A program made the translations under genes and the position numbers. The notes beneath the pieces are model-generated. The model had not been told where the DNA came from. It ran no database searches and saw only the letters and a list, made by a program, of their open reading frames with translations. Of a DNA stretch of 64,000 nucleotides, positions 45,377 to 55,232 are shown in pieces; the stretch's first letter is position 1, and each line of letters starts with the position of its first letter. Origin of the DNA: Ginsengibacter hankyongi (GTDB lineage: Bacteria; Bacteroidota; Bacteroidia; Chitinophagales; Chitinophagaceae); NCBI RefSeq assembly GCF_008710285.1, contig NZ_VYQF01000006.1, positions 124,001 through 188,000 of the forward strand. The letters are read 5' to 3'.

Positions 45377-45877
45377 TTACTCTGAAAAGATTCTTCCTGT
45401 ACAATACTCATGGCCGGTTTTCATTATAATGGATCCATTAGCCTGAAGATTAGCATATGCACCTTTTCCATCTATAATACGCCACTGACCTGTAAAAGTT
45501 GTCATTTGACATTCAGAATAGGTAGTGAATTGATCCCCTCCGGCAGGTGTAAATACAGTAGTACAGTGAATTGCCATGCCATAGAAATCTATAGTCATCA
45601 CATAAGTCCCTGACGTTCCAAGTTGCGCACTGGCAACAAAAGAGCCTGTTTTCACTACTTGCGGAGCTGCTCCGCTGGAAGTCAATGTCGTGGTTGTTAA
45701 AAAGACGTCGGCCGGTGCTTCTGAATTTACTGAATTGGCCCCAGGCGTCAAAGCTGTTGCGTTGTTTACAGCAGAAGGAGCCGAAGGAGAAACCAAGCTG
45801 TTGTCTTTTTGGCACCCGGTGAAGATAATAAGTGATACTCCTATAAGGAGCAGCATTAATTTTGAATTCTGTTTCAT
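45377..45877 (-). CDS. Lipoprotein of unknown function, possibly AOC-like barrel
   Basis: 166 residues. Lipoprotein signal with Cys22 (LIIFTGC), then a Ser/Ala/Thr-rich linker of ~40 residues and a compact beta domain: SGTYVMTIDFYGMAIHCTTV, TTYSECQMTTFTGQWRIIDG, KGAYANLQANGSI. The GxWxIxxGxGxYxxLxGxG pattern resembles allene-oxide-cyclase-like/dirigent barrels, in which case it would bind rather than convert small hydrophobic ligands. Cysteines at Cys109, Cys131 and the C-terminal YCTGRIF could form disulfides. Confidence 0.7.
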   Translation of the reverse strand: MKQNSKLMLLLIGVSLIIFTGCQKDNSLVSPSAPSAVNNATALTPGANSVNSEAPADVFLTTTTLTSSGAAPQVVKTGSFVASAQLGTSGTYVMTIDFYGMAIHCTTVFTPAGGDQFTTYSECQMTTFTGQWRIIDGKGAYANLQANGSIIMKTGHEYCTGRIFSE

Positions 45878-46272
45878 AACTGTTCTTTTTAAATTATTAA
45901 TGAAAAATGGTTGAATGAGAATGACAAAAATTTATTTATTTAGTGACAGACTACCTAAAGCAGCCATTGCTGTTGACAAACATTAGATGGAGATATTAAA
46001 GGAATAAACAAACTTTTTATTAAGTAAAGCTTTCATGATAATTTATATTTTTAGATTGAATACAGATTTAAATCTAATCTGCTCAGAACACTTATTTTCC
46101 CTATTTCGTTCTATTACCTTAATTACATGGTAACAAACGGAAACAATGGTGTAATTACCTTTTACCGACGACGAAATGCCTTCGCCTTTTCAATAAATGA
46201 ATTGGTCTATTTTATTGAATAACTATTGCTTTTTGAATAACCAATAGATAATTTTAAGAGAGAAACAATTAT
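45878..46272. other. Intergenic region upstream of the sensor-kinase operon
   Basis: 395 bp of AT-rich sequence with no reading frame that I would call a gene. It must contain the divergent promoters for the lipoprotein and the LytS/LytTR operon, but I could not find a convincing TAnnTTTG box at a good distance. Confidence 0.4.
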
Positions 46273-47372
46273 GTGAAGGCTTATGATTTCATATTCTCCA
46301 ACCGGTTATCACACCGCCTTACAAGGCATCTTATTTTCTGGATTGTATTTTTAGTTTATTTCTACTACGTTAATCTTATTCCCGGTACCACGCAAGATTT
46401 ATGGAGCAGCAAAACATACCGCAATGCCCGGTAAGCGTTATATCGGTGTATGTTTCCATATACATTTTATTGCCCCGGTATATACTTCGCGGTAAATATG
46501 TAAGCTTACTCTTAATAACAGCAGGGCTTTCCGTGATCTATTTTTTATTGGCATGGCTGATTACCGTCCTACTGGCCCGTCTCACTACAAATATTTCTTA
46601 TAATGAGCTACCGGTCACTTTCAGGTGGTTTCAACCGGTGCGTTATGGCATAGGGCTTCCGCTTACATCGGGCGTATTAACTACTATTATTATGTTGTTT
46701 AAAAACTGGCACATTGAGCAGAAAGAAAATGAAGTATTGCAAAGGCAAAAGATCAATACAGAACTACTCTTATTGAAAACACAGTTTCAGCCTCATTTCT
46801 TATACGATGCTTTGGAAAACATTTTCTTTCTTGTCCGTAAGCAATCTGCTGAATCTCCGGGCTCGGTGCTAAAATTATCTGACCTGCTGAGTTATATCCT
46901 ATACGAAAAAGACCTGGTGCCGGTTGAGAAGGAACTTGATATGATGAAAGCGTATCTCAGTTTACAAAAAACGTTTTATCCTGAAGTGCTTTGCATCAAC
47001 TTCGATCAAAACATTGAAAAGGGAAATTTAGTAATTGCACCCCTGCTATTGGTATCGTTAATTGAAAACTGCTTTGAAAGATTTCTAAAAACAACAGGCC
47101 AAAAGCTTAACCTCAATCTTAATATTAAAACTGATAAACGCGAATTATATTTTCAATTAGAATGCGGCGATAATTCAGGAAGTGAATTAAAAAGTATTAA
47201 CCCCGATTACAGTTGGATAACCTCTTTAAAAAGGATAGAGTTACTATACGCAGGCGCTCACAGTTTTGATATGTATATAGAAAATGGCACCAGCAATATA
47301 TTACTGATGCTGGAACTCGACGACATTGCCACGGCTAATAAAAAAAGTATAAAGGAACCGGTTTTGCTATGA
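46273..47372 (+). pseudogene. LytS-type sensor histidine kinase, interrupted by a frameshift
   Basis: The gene begins at GTG 46273: MKAYDFIFSNRLSHRLTRHL then IFWIVFLVYFYYVNLIPGTT, continuing to YRNAR and a stop at 46432. It resumes one base back as VSVISVYVSIYILLPRYILR. One missing G in GCCCGG(G)TAAG explains this. The frame-1 start aligns with the next kinase (DFIFSN, RH-IFW), which proves the correct N-terminus. The kinase core has QFQPHFLYDALENIF (Asn replaced by Asp in the HFLFN motif) and a weak N-box (LIENCFERF). With ATG at 46401 a shortened protein could still be made. Its stop overlaps the next start by 4 bp. Confidence 0.75.
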
Positions 47373-48532
47373 CGATACACGATTTCATATTTTCTAATGA
47401 ACGCGGCAAACGTATTGCCAGGCATTGTATCTTTTGGCTTTGCTGGTTTCTTTATATGGCGTGTACGCAGTTAAGAAATCAATCGCCGCAGGAAATAGGG
47501 ATGAAGAATTTTATCATTTACCAGGCGGGGGTATCGGCTAACCGCACGCTATTGCAAATAGTCTTTTGCTATCCTCTTATTTATTACTTAGTGCCATTTT
47601 ACTTACAAAAGATGAAGTACAAAGCGTTTTTTGCTTTGCTGGCACTCTTTTTATTTGCGATCTACTGGATCACTTATTATGATTTTTATTACATATGGTC
47701 GGATACTGCTTCGCCCGTATTTTTTAATGTAAATAATGTGAAGCCATTGAACCTCTTTCAAACAAAGTATTTTTCTATCTACAGTAACATTCATTTTACG
47801 GGATCCCTTGTATCATGTGCATTTATTCTTTCAGTAAAATATTATAAGAACTGGTATAAAAAGCAACGAGAAAATGAAATGCTGATGAAAGAAAATTCGC
47901 AGGCTGAGTTACAATTATTGAAGGCGCAGGTGCACCCGCATTTTTTGTTTAATACACTCAACAATATTTATTCGCTTACGCTCGATGACTCACAAAAGGC
48001 CGCAATAACTATAAAAAAATTATCAGGGATGGTATTGTATATGGAAAATGAAGGCGCACAGCATTATGTATTGCTAACCAAAGAAATTAAAATGCTTCTC
48101 GATTATATAGGGCTTGAAAAAATACGATACGGCGACAGGCTGGTAATGGTGGTAGATATAAAACATAACCCGGAAGATAAGCTTATGATAGCGCCGCTAT
48201 TAATGATACCCTTTGTTGAAAATTGTTTTAAGCATGGTGCCAGCAAAACAATTGATACAGCAAGGATAGAACTGTTAATTGAAACAGGAAAAACATGGCT
48301 CACATTTAAAATCAGTAACAGCCTGCTGGCTGTTGCGGAAAAAGAAAATGGAAGAATAAAAATCGGTTTATTGAACGTTAGAAAAAGACTACAGCTCCTT
48401 TACCCCGGAAGGCACACATTAGATATTCAATCCTCGGGCAACCTCTTTACCGTACACATGAAAGTAAAACTTGAAACTCAATATCCTGCTGCCGAACAAT
48501 ACATGCATGCTTCAATCTTTAACAAAAATTAA
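47369..48532 (+). CDS. LytS-type sensor histidine kinase
   Basis: 387 residues. Four predicted membrane spans in the N-terminal third (FWLCWFLYMACT, LLQIVFCYPLIYYLV, FFALLALFLFAIYW and FTGSLVSCAFILSV), then the His_kinase core: QVHPHFLFNTLNNIYSLTLD with the phospho-accepting His191, N-box LLMIPFVENCFKHGASK and G-box IKIGLLNVRKRLQLLYPG. All standard residues are present, unlike its upstream paralogue. It overlaps that gene by 4 bp and ends 3 bp before the response regulator, so it is the likely partner. Confidence 0.92.
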   Translation: MTIHDFIFSNERGKRIARHCIFWLCWFLYMACTQLRNQSPQEIGMKNFIIYQAGVSANRTLLQIVFCYPLIYYLVPFYLQKMKYKAFFALLALFLFAIYWITYYDFYYIWSDTASPVFFNVNNVKPLNLFQTKYFSIYSNIHFTGSLVSCAFILSVKYYKNWYKKQRENEMLMKENSQAELQLLKAQVHPHFLFNTLNNIYSLTLDDSQKAAITIKKLSGMVLYMENEGAQHYVLLTKEIKMLLDYIGLEKIRYGDRLVMVVDIKHNPEDKLMIAPLLMIPFVENCFKHGASKTIDTARIELLIETGKTWLTFKISNSLLAVAEKENGRIKIGLLNVRKRLQLLYPGRHTLDIQSSGNLFTVHMKVKLETQYPAAEQYMHASIFNKN

Positions 48533-48535
48533 GTT

Positions 48536-49309
48536 ATGATCAATAAAAAAATAATGTGCCTTGCCGTAGATGATGAACCGCTTGCATTATCGGTATTAAA
48601 AAAATATATAAATTCTGTTGATTCGCTTGAGTTGGTAGGCAGTTGTGCTAATGCAGTGCAGGCATTACAAATGCTGCAACAGCACCACGTGGATATGATT
48701 TTTCTTGATATACAAATGCCCCAAATTATGGGCACGGATTTTATCCGCACGTTAAAGAAATCTCCCGAAATTATCTTCACCACGGCTTATCGGAAATATG
48801 CTGTTGAAGGTTTTGAGCTGGATGCGGTCGACTATTTATTAAAACCTATTTCGTTTGAACGTTTTCTTAAAGCGGTGAATAAAGTTTTCCAAACCGATAT
48901 AGTAGCACCGGAATCTGTTTATCAAACCAACGAGCTAATTTCGGAAACATCTGCTCCGTGGTTATACGTAAGGGCTGACCGTAAAATGATAAAGGTTCTT
49001 TTAAATGATATTCTTTATATAGAAGCTTTAAGTGACTACGTAAAAATTATTACCAGCTCAAAAACGATTGTAACCAAACAACTCATATCGACCCTGGAAG
49101 AAACCTTAACGAAAGACAACTTTATTCGAATACACCGCTCATTTATAATTGCCATTAACAAAATTGATTCTTATAATGCTGACAGTATACAGGTGGGCAG
49201 TAAAGAATTACCGGTAAGCAGGCTTTTTAAACAAAATGTAAACAAGCTTTTAAATATATCGTCATTGCCATCTTCCAACGATAATAAAGGAATTAAAAAG
49301 AAGGCGTGA
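48536..49309 (+). CDS. LytTR-family response regulator
   Basis: 257 residues. CheY-like receiver with acidic pair in LAVDDEP, phosphoacceptor Asp58 in IFLDIQMP, Thr in FTTAYRKYAV and Lys in DYLLKPISF. The C-terminal LytTR DNA-binding domain (residues ~140-240) has LYVRADRKMIKVLLNDILYI, IHRSFIIAINKIDSYNADSI. Works with the two upstream sensor genes. The next gene, an outer-membrane-like protein 42 bp downstream, may be its target or co-transcribed. Confidence 0.93.
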   Translation: MINKKIMCLAVDDEPLALSVLKKYINSVDSLELVGSCANAVQALQMLQQHHVDMIFLDIQMPQIMGTDFIRTLKKSPEIIFTTAYRKYAVEGFELDAVDYLLKPISFERFLKAVNKVFQTDIVAPESVYQTNELISETSAPWLYVRADRKMIKVLLNDILYIEALSDYVKIITSSKTIVTKQLISTLEETLTKDNFIRIHRSFIIAINKIDSYNADSIQVGSKELPVSRLFKQNVNKLLNISSLPSSNDNKGIKKKA

Positions 49310-49351
49310 AGAACGAAAAAAATATTTATTAAAAATCATAAATCAACCAAC

Positions 49352-50437
49352 ATGAAAAGGGTTATCATTATTCTAAATGCCTTATTGTTAGTAGGGCATT
49401 TAGCAAAATCGCAAGGATGCATTATCGTCCGTAACGTGTCAGGGCTAGGACAATACAATGTAACCAGTAAATCATTTTCTATGGCTAACTGGCAAGTCAG
49501 CATCAATAACCGTTACTTTAAAGCCTATCGCGATTATAAAGGAAAAGTAGATTTAAAAACACCTCCTCGAAATCAAAATGTAATTGAATCTTTCTCAATG
49601 GATCTTGCCGTAACCAGATTGTTGCCTCATGGCTGGTCGCTTGATTTAGGTTTTCCTATTTCAGCAAACAGCCGTACTTCAAACGCAGAGCATGGCGGCC
49701 CAAACACCACAAGGCATACTACGAGCGCCTTTGGCATGGGCGATCTACAATTTACCGCATTGAAATGGTTGTTGAAGCCATCTGAGAATCGAAGAGGCAA
49801 TATCCAGTTAGGATTTGGAATTAAGTTCCCCACTGGTGACTTTAAAAAGCAGGGATACTTTTACAGAAATGATACTACAAGAGTATTATCTATACTTAAC
49901 CCTTCCATCGAATTGGGTGACGGAGGAACAGGAATTATCGCAGAATTAAATACTTATTATTTCCTCAATTCAAAAAAAAATATTAGTCTTTATGGCAACT
50001 TTTATTACCTGGCAAATCCTACCGATGTAAACGGGACGCAATATACAATGGGTAAACCAGAGACTGCAGCAAACATTTTGCTGGGAGCGTATGATGTGAG
50101 CGTGATTGATGTATTTTCAATACGTGCAGGCTTAAATTATGATGTAAAGAACTGGTCTTTTTCAGCAGGCATAAGAGATGAGGGCGCACCGGTTTATGAC
50201 CTGATTGGAAAGAGTGATGGAATACGTCGTTCGGGTTATACATTCTCGGCGGAGCCCGGCGTAATCTATAAATTTAAAAGTGTATCTATTTATAGTTATG
50301 TCCCATTCTTACTTTCACATAAAGTAAAACAAAGCGCACTTGATAAAATTATAACAAAGGAAACGGGAGTTTACACAAGCAGTCCCGGTGGCTCAGGCGA
50401 TTACCAAATTTTTATAGGAGCTCAATTTCAACTTTGA
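49352..50437 (+). CDS. Putative outer-membrane beta-barrel protein
   Basis: 361 residues. Signal peptide (LNALLLVGHLAKSQG), then alternating amphipathic strands: WSLDLGFPISANSRTSNAEH, IQLGFGIKFPTGDFKKQGYF, ISLYGNFYYLANPTD, FSIRAGLNYDVKNWSFSAGI and a terminal aromatic QIFIGAQFQL. This resembles the Phenol_MetA_deg/transporter barrel group. A porin or sensor-linked barrel of unknown substrate. It follows the LytTR regulator at a short distance. Confidence 0.75.
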   Translation: MKRVIIILNALLLVGHLAKSQGCIIVRNVSGLGQYNVTSKSFSMANWQVSINNRYFKAYRDYKGKVDLKTPPRNQNVIESFSMDLAVTRLLPHGWSLDLGFPISANSRTSNAEHGGPNTTRHTTSAFGMGDLQFTALKWLLKPSENRRGNIQLGFGIKFPTGDFKKQGYFYRNDTTRVLSILNPSIELGDGGTGIIAELNTYYFLNSKKNISLYGNFYYLANPTDVNGTQYTMGKPETAANILLGAYDVSVIDVFSIRAGLNYDVKNWSFSAGIRDEGAPVYDLIGKSDGIRRSGYTFSAEPGVIYKFKSVSIYSYVPFLLSHKVKQSALDKIITKETGVYTSSPGGSGDYQIFIGAQFQL

Positions 50438-50537
50438 TTTTTTTAGTGATTATATTCTGAAATTGTAAAACAAGTTATATTGAATACGAAACCAATGTTA
50501 ACTAACGACCAGGGTTAAATGATTTTGCAGAATGGAA

Positions 50538-51350
50538 CTACTTGCCCCACCGCCATCTTAAAAAATAGGGAAAAGCTTTGCCCCAGGTAGGAACATCATG
50601 TTTACCATCTTTCAGTTCCATATAGAGAATGTCTTCCTGGTCACGATAACCTTTTTTTACAAGTTCATCTATAAGAGAAATGGTGTCATCTATTGAGTCG
50701 ATAATACCATTATTATTTCTATCGGCAGTTTCATCCATGGTTCCTGTTTCAAAAAAGAATTTTAGCCACGGATAATAATTACCCTTTCTTATTTGCGCTT
50801 GCATAATTCTATCGCTGTACTCATCAAACAAAGGATCATCCTGGCTAACGCTGCGCCACCAAAATGAGCCGCTGAATACACCCACATTTTTAAATTCTTC
50901 CGGGTGGTTCCAAACAATATCCAGGGCACTTAAGCCACCAAGGGAAAAACCACAAAAAGATTTTTCTTTAAAAGAAACGAATGTATAGTTGATCTTAATA
51001 AAAGGTAATAACTCTTCAAAAATAAACTGCTGGTATAATGCAGCTTTGTTGCCTCTCCCGGCATAATCTAAAATTTTTGCGGTACCATATTCGTTTTTCC
51101 GATTAGCTCCGCAACTAATGCCTGCAAAAAAAAGCGGTCGAATTTCCCTGTGATTATAAAGATTGGTAAGTATATTTTCAAAATTCATTGTTTCAAGATC
51201 CTGCCCGTCATTAATCAACAGCATCTCCATTTCGTGCAATGTATTGTTATAGGAAGGATAATACACGCTTAACGTAACTTCCCTGTCCAATAATTTTGAT
51301 TGCAGAACATGGATTTCAGCAGTTATAAGGGCGGCTCTTTTTATATGCAT
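50538..51350 (-). CDS. Esterase of the enterochelin-esterase/esterase D family
   Basis: 270 residues, no signal peptide. Alpha/beta-hydrolase fold with nucleophile Ser136 in FCGFSLGGLSALDI, an oxyanion-region phrase RPLFFAGISCG, and His251 in ELKDGKHDVPTWGKA. It also contains DRNNNGIIDSIDD, an EF-hand-like Asp/Asn loop that could bind calcium. It diverges from the ATP-grasp gene, 156 bp apart. In related genomes a gene of this type often accompanies the ATP-grasp/YbdK/GATase set, so it could release or activate the product; this association is from memory, not from this window. Confidence 0.85.
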   Translation of the reverse strand: MHIKRAALITAEIHVLQSKLLDREVTLSVYYPSYNNTLHEMEMLLINDGQDLETMNFENILTNLYNHREIRPLFFAGISCGANRKNEYGTAKILDYAGRGNKAALYQQFIFEELLPFIKINYTFVSFKEKSFCGFSLGGLSALDIVWNHPEEFKNVGVFSGSFWWRSVSQDDPLFDEYSDRIMQAQIRKGNYYPWLKFFFETGTMDETADRNNNGIIDSIDDTISLIDELVKKGYRDQEDILYMELKDGKHDVPTWGKAFPYFLRWRWGK

Positions 51351-51506
51351 ATGCAGCCAAAAATAAATAAAATAGATTTTAAAATTGTAAATACAAGAAG
51401 AGGTTACTTGTTCTGAAATTTAATTTTACTAAATTGGGATTGAAAAAATTATGTAAGAAAATTCAATCATTATTACCAAAACAATCCATCACTCAAAAAA
51501 ATACTC

Positions 51507-52460
51507 ATGAAAAAAATTGGAATTTTATTCGGACAGGAACGAAGTTTTCCTGAAGCTTTTATTGAAAGAATTAACAGTAAAAATATAGATGGAATTACAG
51601 CGGAGCCTGTTCACATAAATAAAGTAATGCAGGGCGAAAGCAGCGGGTATTCGGTAATTATAGATCGCATATCGCAGGACATTCCTTTCTATCGGGCGTT
51701 TCTAAAAAATGCAGCATTATGTGGAACCGCAGTTATTAATAATCCCTTCTGGTGGAGTGCCGATGAAAAATTTTTTAATAATTGTCTTGCAACAAAAATA
51801 GAGGTGCCGGTTCCGAAAACGGTAATTCTTCCTTCTAAAAGTTTACCGGCAGATACCAGTGATCAATCTTTTTCTAACCTTGCCTACCCTTTGGATTGGG
51901 AGAGCATTTTTAGTTACATTGGCTTTCCTGCGTACATGAAACCTCATGCAGGCGGCGGCTGGAAGAATGTATATAAAGTAACTGACCCGCAGGACTTATT
52001 TAATAAACATGGCGAAACGGGTGAACTGATAATGATGCTGCAGGAGGAAATTGTATTTGATGAATATTACCGCTGCTATTGTATTGGCGGAAAGTATGTT
52101 CGCATAATGCCTTATGAACCACGCAATCCGCACCATTTAAGGTATGCAGCCGGTTTTAAACCTGATAATAAAAGGCTTGAGTTGATGACCGATATTGTTT
52201 TACGAATCAATAAATACCTGGGCTACGATTTCAATACGGTTGAACTTGCTTTACGTGATGGAGTGCCTTATGCCATTGATTTCTGTAATCCTGCACCTGA
52301 TGCCGAGCTTAGCAGTGTTGGCAAAGAAAATTTTGACTGGGTAGTGGAAACCGCAGCAAATTATGCCATTGAAAAAGCCCAGGCTCACGAAGATGAAAAA
52401 GATAATTTAACCTGGGGCGAATATGTTAGAAGAAGTGCAGATGGAAAGAAGCTATATTAA
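51507..52460 (+). CDS. ATP-grasp-family ligase
   Basis: 317 residues. N-terminal Rossmann-like half (MKKIGILFGQERSFPEAFIE) then an ATP-grasp core with the phosphate-binding PAYMKPHAGGGWKNVYKVTD, MMLQEEIVFDEYYRCYCIGG, and the Mg site AIDFCNPAPDAELSSVGKEN. Reaction type is formation of an amide or peptide-like bond through an acyl phosphate. It precedes the YbdK-type ligase by 50 bp of AT-rich sequence containing a short tandem repeat ATTGATAATT. Substrate unknown. Confidence 0.88.
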   Translation: MKKIGILFGQERSFPEAFIERINSKNIDGITAEPVHINKVMQGESSGYSVIIDRISQDIPFYRAFLKNAALCGTAVINNPFWWSADEKFFNNCLATKIEVPVPKTVILPSKSLPADTSDQSFSNLAYPLDWESIFSYIGFPAYMKPHAGGGWKNVYKVTDPQDLFNKHGETGELIMMLQEEIVFDEYYRCYCIGGKYVRIMPYEPRNPHHLRYAAGFKPDNKRLELMTDIVLRINKYLGYDFNTVELALRDGVPYAIDFCNPAPDAELSSVGKENFDWVVETAANYAIEKAQAHEDEKDNLTWGEYVRRSADGKKLY

Positions 52461-52510
52461 TTGATAATTGATAATTGATAATGAAAAATTCATAATTTTT
52501 AATTCAAAAC

Positions 52511-53623
52511 ATGTCAGGCATTTCCTATAAACATTTTACGTTAGGCGTAGAAGAAGAATACATGGTGATAGACCCTGTAACCCGTGAGCTTAAAAGCCAT
52601 GAGCAGAAGATTGTGCAGGAAGGTGAAAAAGTTATTAAAGACAAAGTGAAAGCAGAGATGCACCAGGCCGTTGTAGAAGTAGGTACGGACATTTGCCGGG
52701 ATATTGATGAGGCTTATGTGGATGTGGCTACGTTGCGTAAAACGATAAGCGCCATTGCAGGGAGCCTTGGCTTATGGGTGGGCGCTTCGGGTACGCATCC
52801 CTTCAGCCATTGGGAAAGCCAGTTGATTACTGATCACGCAAGGTATAGCCAAATAGTAAATGAGCTTCAGGAAGCTGCAAGGAGCAATCTTATTTTTGGC
52901 TTACATGTGCACGTAGGAATGGAAAACAGGGAAATGGCTATTCATATTGCCAATTCTGCCCGGTATTTTTTACCTCACATTTATGCATTAAGCACCAACT
53001 CCCCTTTTTGGGAGGGAAGACTTACCGGCTATAAATCTTTCCGCACAAAGGTTTTTGACAAGTTCCCACGGACAGGCATACCCGATTTTTTTGACAGTAT
53101 AGAAGCGTATGATAATTATGTAAAGTTGCTGGTAAAAACCAATTGCATTGACAATGCAAAAAAGATCTGGTGGGATCTGCGTGTGCATCCCTTTTTTAAC
53201 ACGGTTGAGTTTCGAATATGCGATGTACCCATGACCGTTATGGAAACTATTACCATTGCGGCTTTATTCCAGGGAATATGCGCCAAGTTGTATAAACTGC
53301 GTACGCAGAATTTAAATTTCATCATTTACCCCCGTGCATTAATAAACGAAAACAAATGGCGTGCAGGCCGCTATGGCATCGAAGGCAGTATGATTGACTT
53401 TGGTAAAGAAACAGAAGTAAATACAAGAGTGCTTATTTATGAGTTGCTGGATTTTATTGATGACGTAACCGGCCCGCTTGGGATACGCAACGCCGTTAGT
53501 AACGTGCATAAAATGATGGAAGAAGGAACCGGCGCAGACAGGCAATTAAAAGTATATGAGCAAACCAATAGCCTCCCGGCTGTCGTTGATTATGTACATG
53601 ACCAGTTTTTAGCGGGGCTGTAA
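52511..53623 (+). CDS. Carboxylate-amine ligase, YbdK / GCS2 family
   Basis: 370 residues, the usual length. Signatures: FTLGVEEEYMVIDPVTRELK, EMHQAVVEVGTDICRDIDEA, LIFGLHVHVGMENREMAIHI, THPFSHWESQ and WWDLRVHPFFNTVEFRICD. Catalytic Glu and His residues of the glutamate-cysteine ligase-2 fold are kept. E. coli YbdK has only weak gamma-glutamylcysteine synthetase activity and its natural substrate is debated; here the neighbouring ATP-grasp and amidotransferase suggest a dedicated pathway making a modified amino acid or peptide. Confidence 0.92.
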   Translation: MSGISYKHFTLGVEEEYMVIDPVTRELKSHEQKIVQEGEKVIKDKVKAEMHQAVVEVGTDICRDIDEAYVDVATLRKTISAIAGSLGLWVGASGTHPFSHWESQLITDHARYSQIVNELQEAARSNLIFGLHVHVGMENREMAIHIANSARYFLPHIYALSTNSPFWEGRLTGYKSFRTKVFDKFPRTGIPDFFDSIEAYDNYVKLLVKTNCIDNAKKIWWDLRVHPFFNTVEFRICDVPMTVMETITIAALFQGICAKLYKLRTQNLNFIIYPRALINENKWRAGRYGIEGSMIDFGKETEVNTRVLIYELLDFIDDVTGPLGIRNAVSNVHKMMEEGTGADRQLKVYEQTNSLPAVVDYVHDQFLAGL

Positions 53624-53689
53624 AAGGGATAGTAGGTACATTGATAAGTATTTTTGTAAAATTTATATTTAATAATTACTGTAATTAAA

Positions 53690-54091
53690 ATGTCAACAGA
53701 ACAAAATAAGCAAGTCGTTCTTAGATTTAATAAAGAATTTATAGAAAAAGGAAATACAGAAGTATTAAAAGAAATTGTTGCAGATGATTTTAAGAATCAT
53801 ACCGCGGCAGGAAATGTTCGAAACGATGTAACAGGCTTAATACAGTTTATAGGAATGATACACAAAGGATTTAGTGATATTCGTATCGACATTTACGAGC
53901 AACTTGCAGAAAATGATTTAGTGACAACACGTAAAATAATTCATGCAAAACATACCGGTGAAATAATGGGACATGCAGCAACAGGTAAAGCTGTTGAAAT
54001 GAATGTGATTGATATAGTTCGCTTACGCGACGGGAAATATGTTGACCATTGGGGCAGAAACGATATCATGCAGGTTATACAATCGTTATAA
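53690..54091 (+). CDS. SnoaL-like ester cyclase-family protein
   Basis: 133 residues. NTF2-like cone fold with the phrases NKEFIEKGNTEVLKEIVADD, FKNHTAAGNV, GLIQFIGMIHKGFSDIRIDI and IDIVRLRDGKYVDHWGRND. SnoaL relatives act as polyketide cyclases or epoxide hydrolases, or merely bind small molecules. A TATTTTTG box at 53649-53656 may serve as promoter. It is followed 13 bp later by the SDR gene, forming a pair inserted inside the ligase/amidotransferase neighbourhood. Confidence 0.88.
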   Translation: MSTEQNKQVVLRFNKEFIEKGNTEVLKEIVADDFKNHTAAGNVRNDVTGLIQFIGMIHKGFSDIRIDIYEQLAENDLVTTRKIIHAKHTGEIMGHAATGKAVEMNVIDIVRLRDGKYVDHWGRNDIMQVIQSL

Positions 54092-54104
54092 AAAAGCATA
54101 AATT

Positions 54105-54917
54105 ATGAGCGCACAAACAATATTCATAACAGGCGCAACGGATGGCATAGGAAAGCTTACAGCCCGCGACCTTGCAAAACTAAATAAAGATGCTGCCATT
54201 CTTATTCATGGAAGAAATAAAATAAAGCTTGATAAAGTAATTGAAGAAATAAAATCTGCAAGTGGCAATCAAAATGTTGAAGGCTATATTGCTGATCTGT
54301 CGTCAATGGACGATGTTCGCAAACTTGCAAACGATGTGCTAGCAAAGCATGATAAAATTAATATTTTGATCAATAACGCAGGAGCAGGTTTTGCTGCGTC
54401 CCGTTATGGCAAAGATGGAACTGAAACAAGATTCACAGTCAACTATCTTGCGCCTTTCCTTTTAACCCATCTTTTGTTACCTGCAATAAAAAATGCAGCG
54501 CCTTCACGCATTATAAATGTTGCCTCAGCGGGCCAATCCCCTGTTAACTTTAAAGATATTATGCTTGAAAAAAGCTTTGATGGTCTTACAGCCTATACGC
54601 AAAGTAAGCTTGCACTTATTATGTTCACCATTGATCTTGCAGATGAATTAAAGAATGATAATGTTACAGTAAACAGTCTGCATCCCGGAACTTATCTTGA
54701 TACAAACATGGTGCACGACGCTGGTATAAAGCCGCATGGCACAGCGCAAAGCGGAGCCGATGCAACAATTTATCTTGCAACATCTCCCACATTAAAAAAT
54801 ACTACGGGAGAATATTTCAATGTAAAGAATGAAGCAAAAGCAAATGCGCAGGCGTACGATATGGATGCAAGGAAGCAATTAAGAAATTTAAGTTTAAAGC
54901 TCACCAATCTTACTTAA
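54105..54917 (+). CDS. Short-chain dehydrogenase/reductase (SDR)
   Basis: 270 residues. Cofactor loop FITGATDGIGKLTARDLAKL, NNAG in KINILINNAGAGF, catalytic Ser in IINVASAGQ and Tyr-x-x-x-Lys in AYTQSKLALIMF. Resembles the retinol-dehydrogenase-like group that works on hydrophobic carbonyls. Co-transcribed with the SnoaL-like gene. Substrate unknown. Confidence 0.93.
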   Translation: MSAQTIFITGATDGIGKLTARDLAKLNKDAAILIHGRNKIKLDKVIEEIKSASGNQNVEGYIADLSSMDDVRKLANDVLAKHDKINILINNAGAGFAASRYGKDGTETRFTVNYLAPFLLTHLLLPAIKNAAPSRIINVASAGQSPVNFKDIMLEKSFDGLTAYTQSKLALIMFTIDLADELKNDNVTVNSLHPGTYLDTNMVHDAGIKPHGTAQSGADATIYLATSPTLKNTTGEYFNVKNEAKANAQAYDMDARKQLRNLSLKLTNLT

Positions 54918-55232
54918 ATTATTTTTTTAAAGTATCGAAATTCACGTACTTCTACTATAATTTGCGGCCAATCTTGCAAATAAAAAAAATGTTTTTTAAT
55001 TTTATCGCCACACAAGAACCTCTTCCTGAATTCCCATTATCTTTTTAAAAATCTTCGCTTACTTAATTACGTTGTCGCATACACGATAATCCTTCTGCCA
55101 ATGTAATTTTTTAGCACTAATCCTTTATTTCGTGTTTTTATTTCATCAAAGTATTTAACACAATATTTTGGTTTTACTTTAAAACCTAACCGTATTTACA
55201 GGTCTTAATATTGAAAGCTTAAAATAAAGATT
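54918..55232. other. Intergenic region after the SDR gene
   Basis: 315 bp, very AT-rich, without a convincing gene, repeat or terminator. Likely contains the promoter of the small gene at 55233. Confidence 0.4.
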
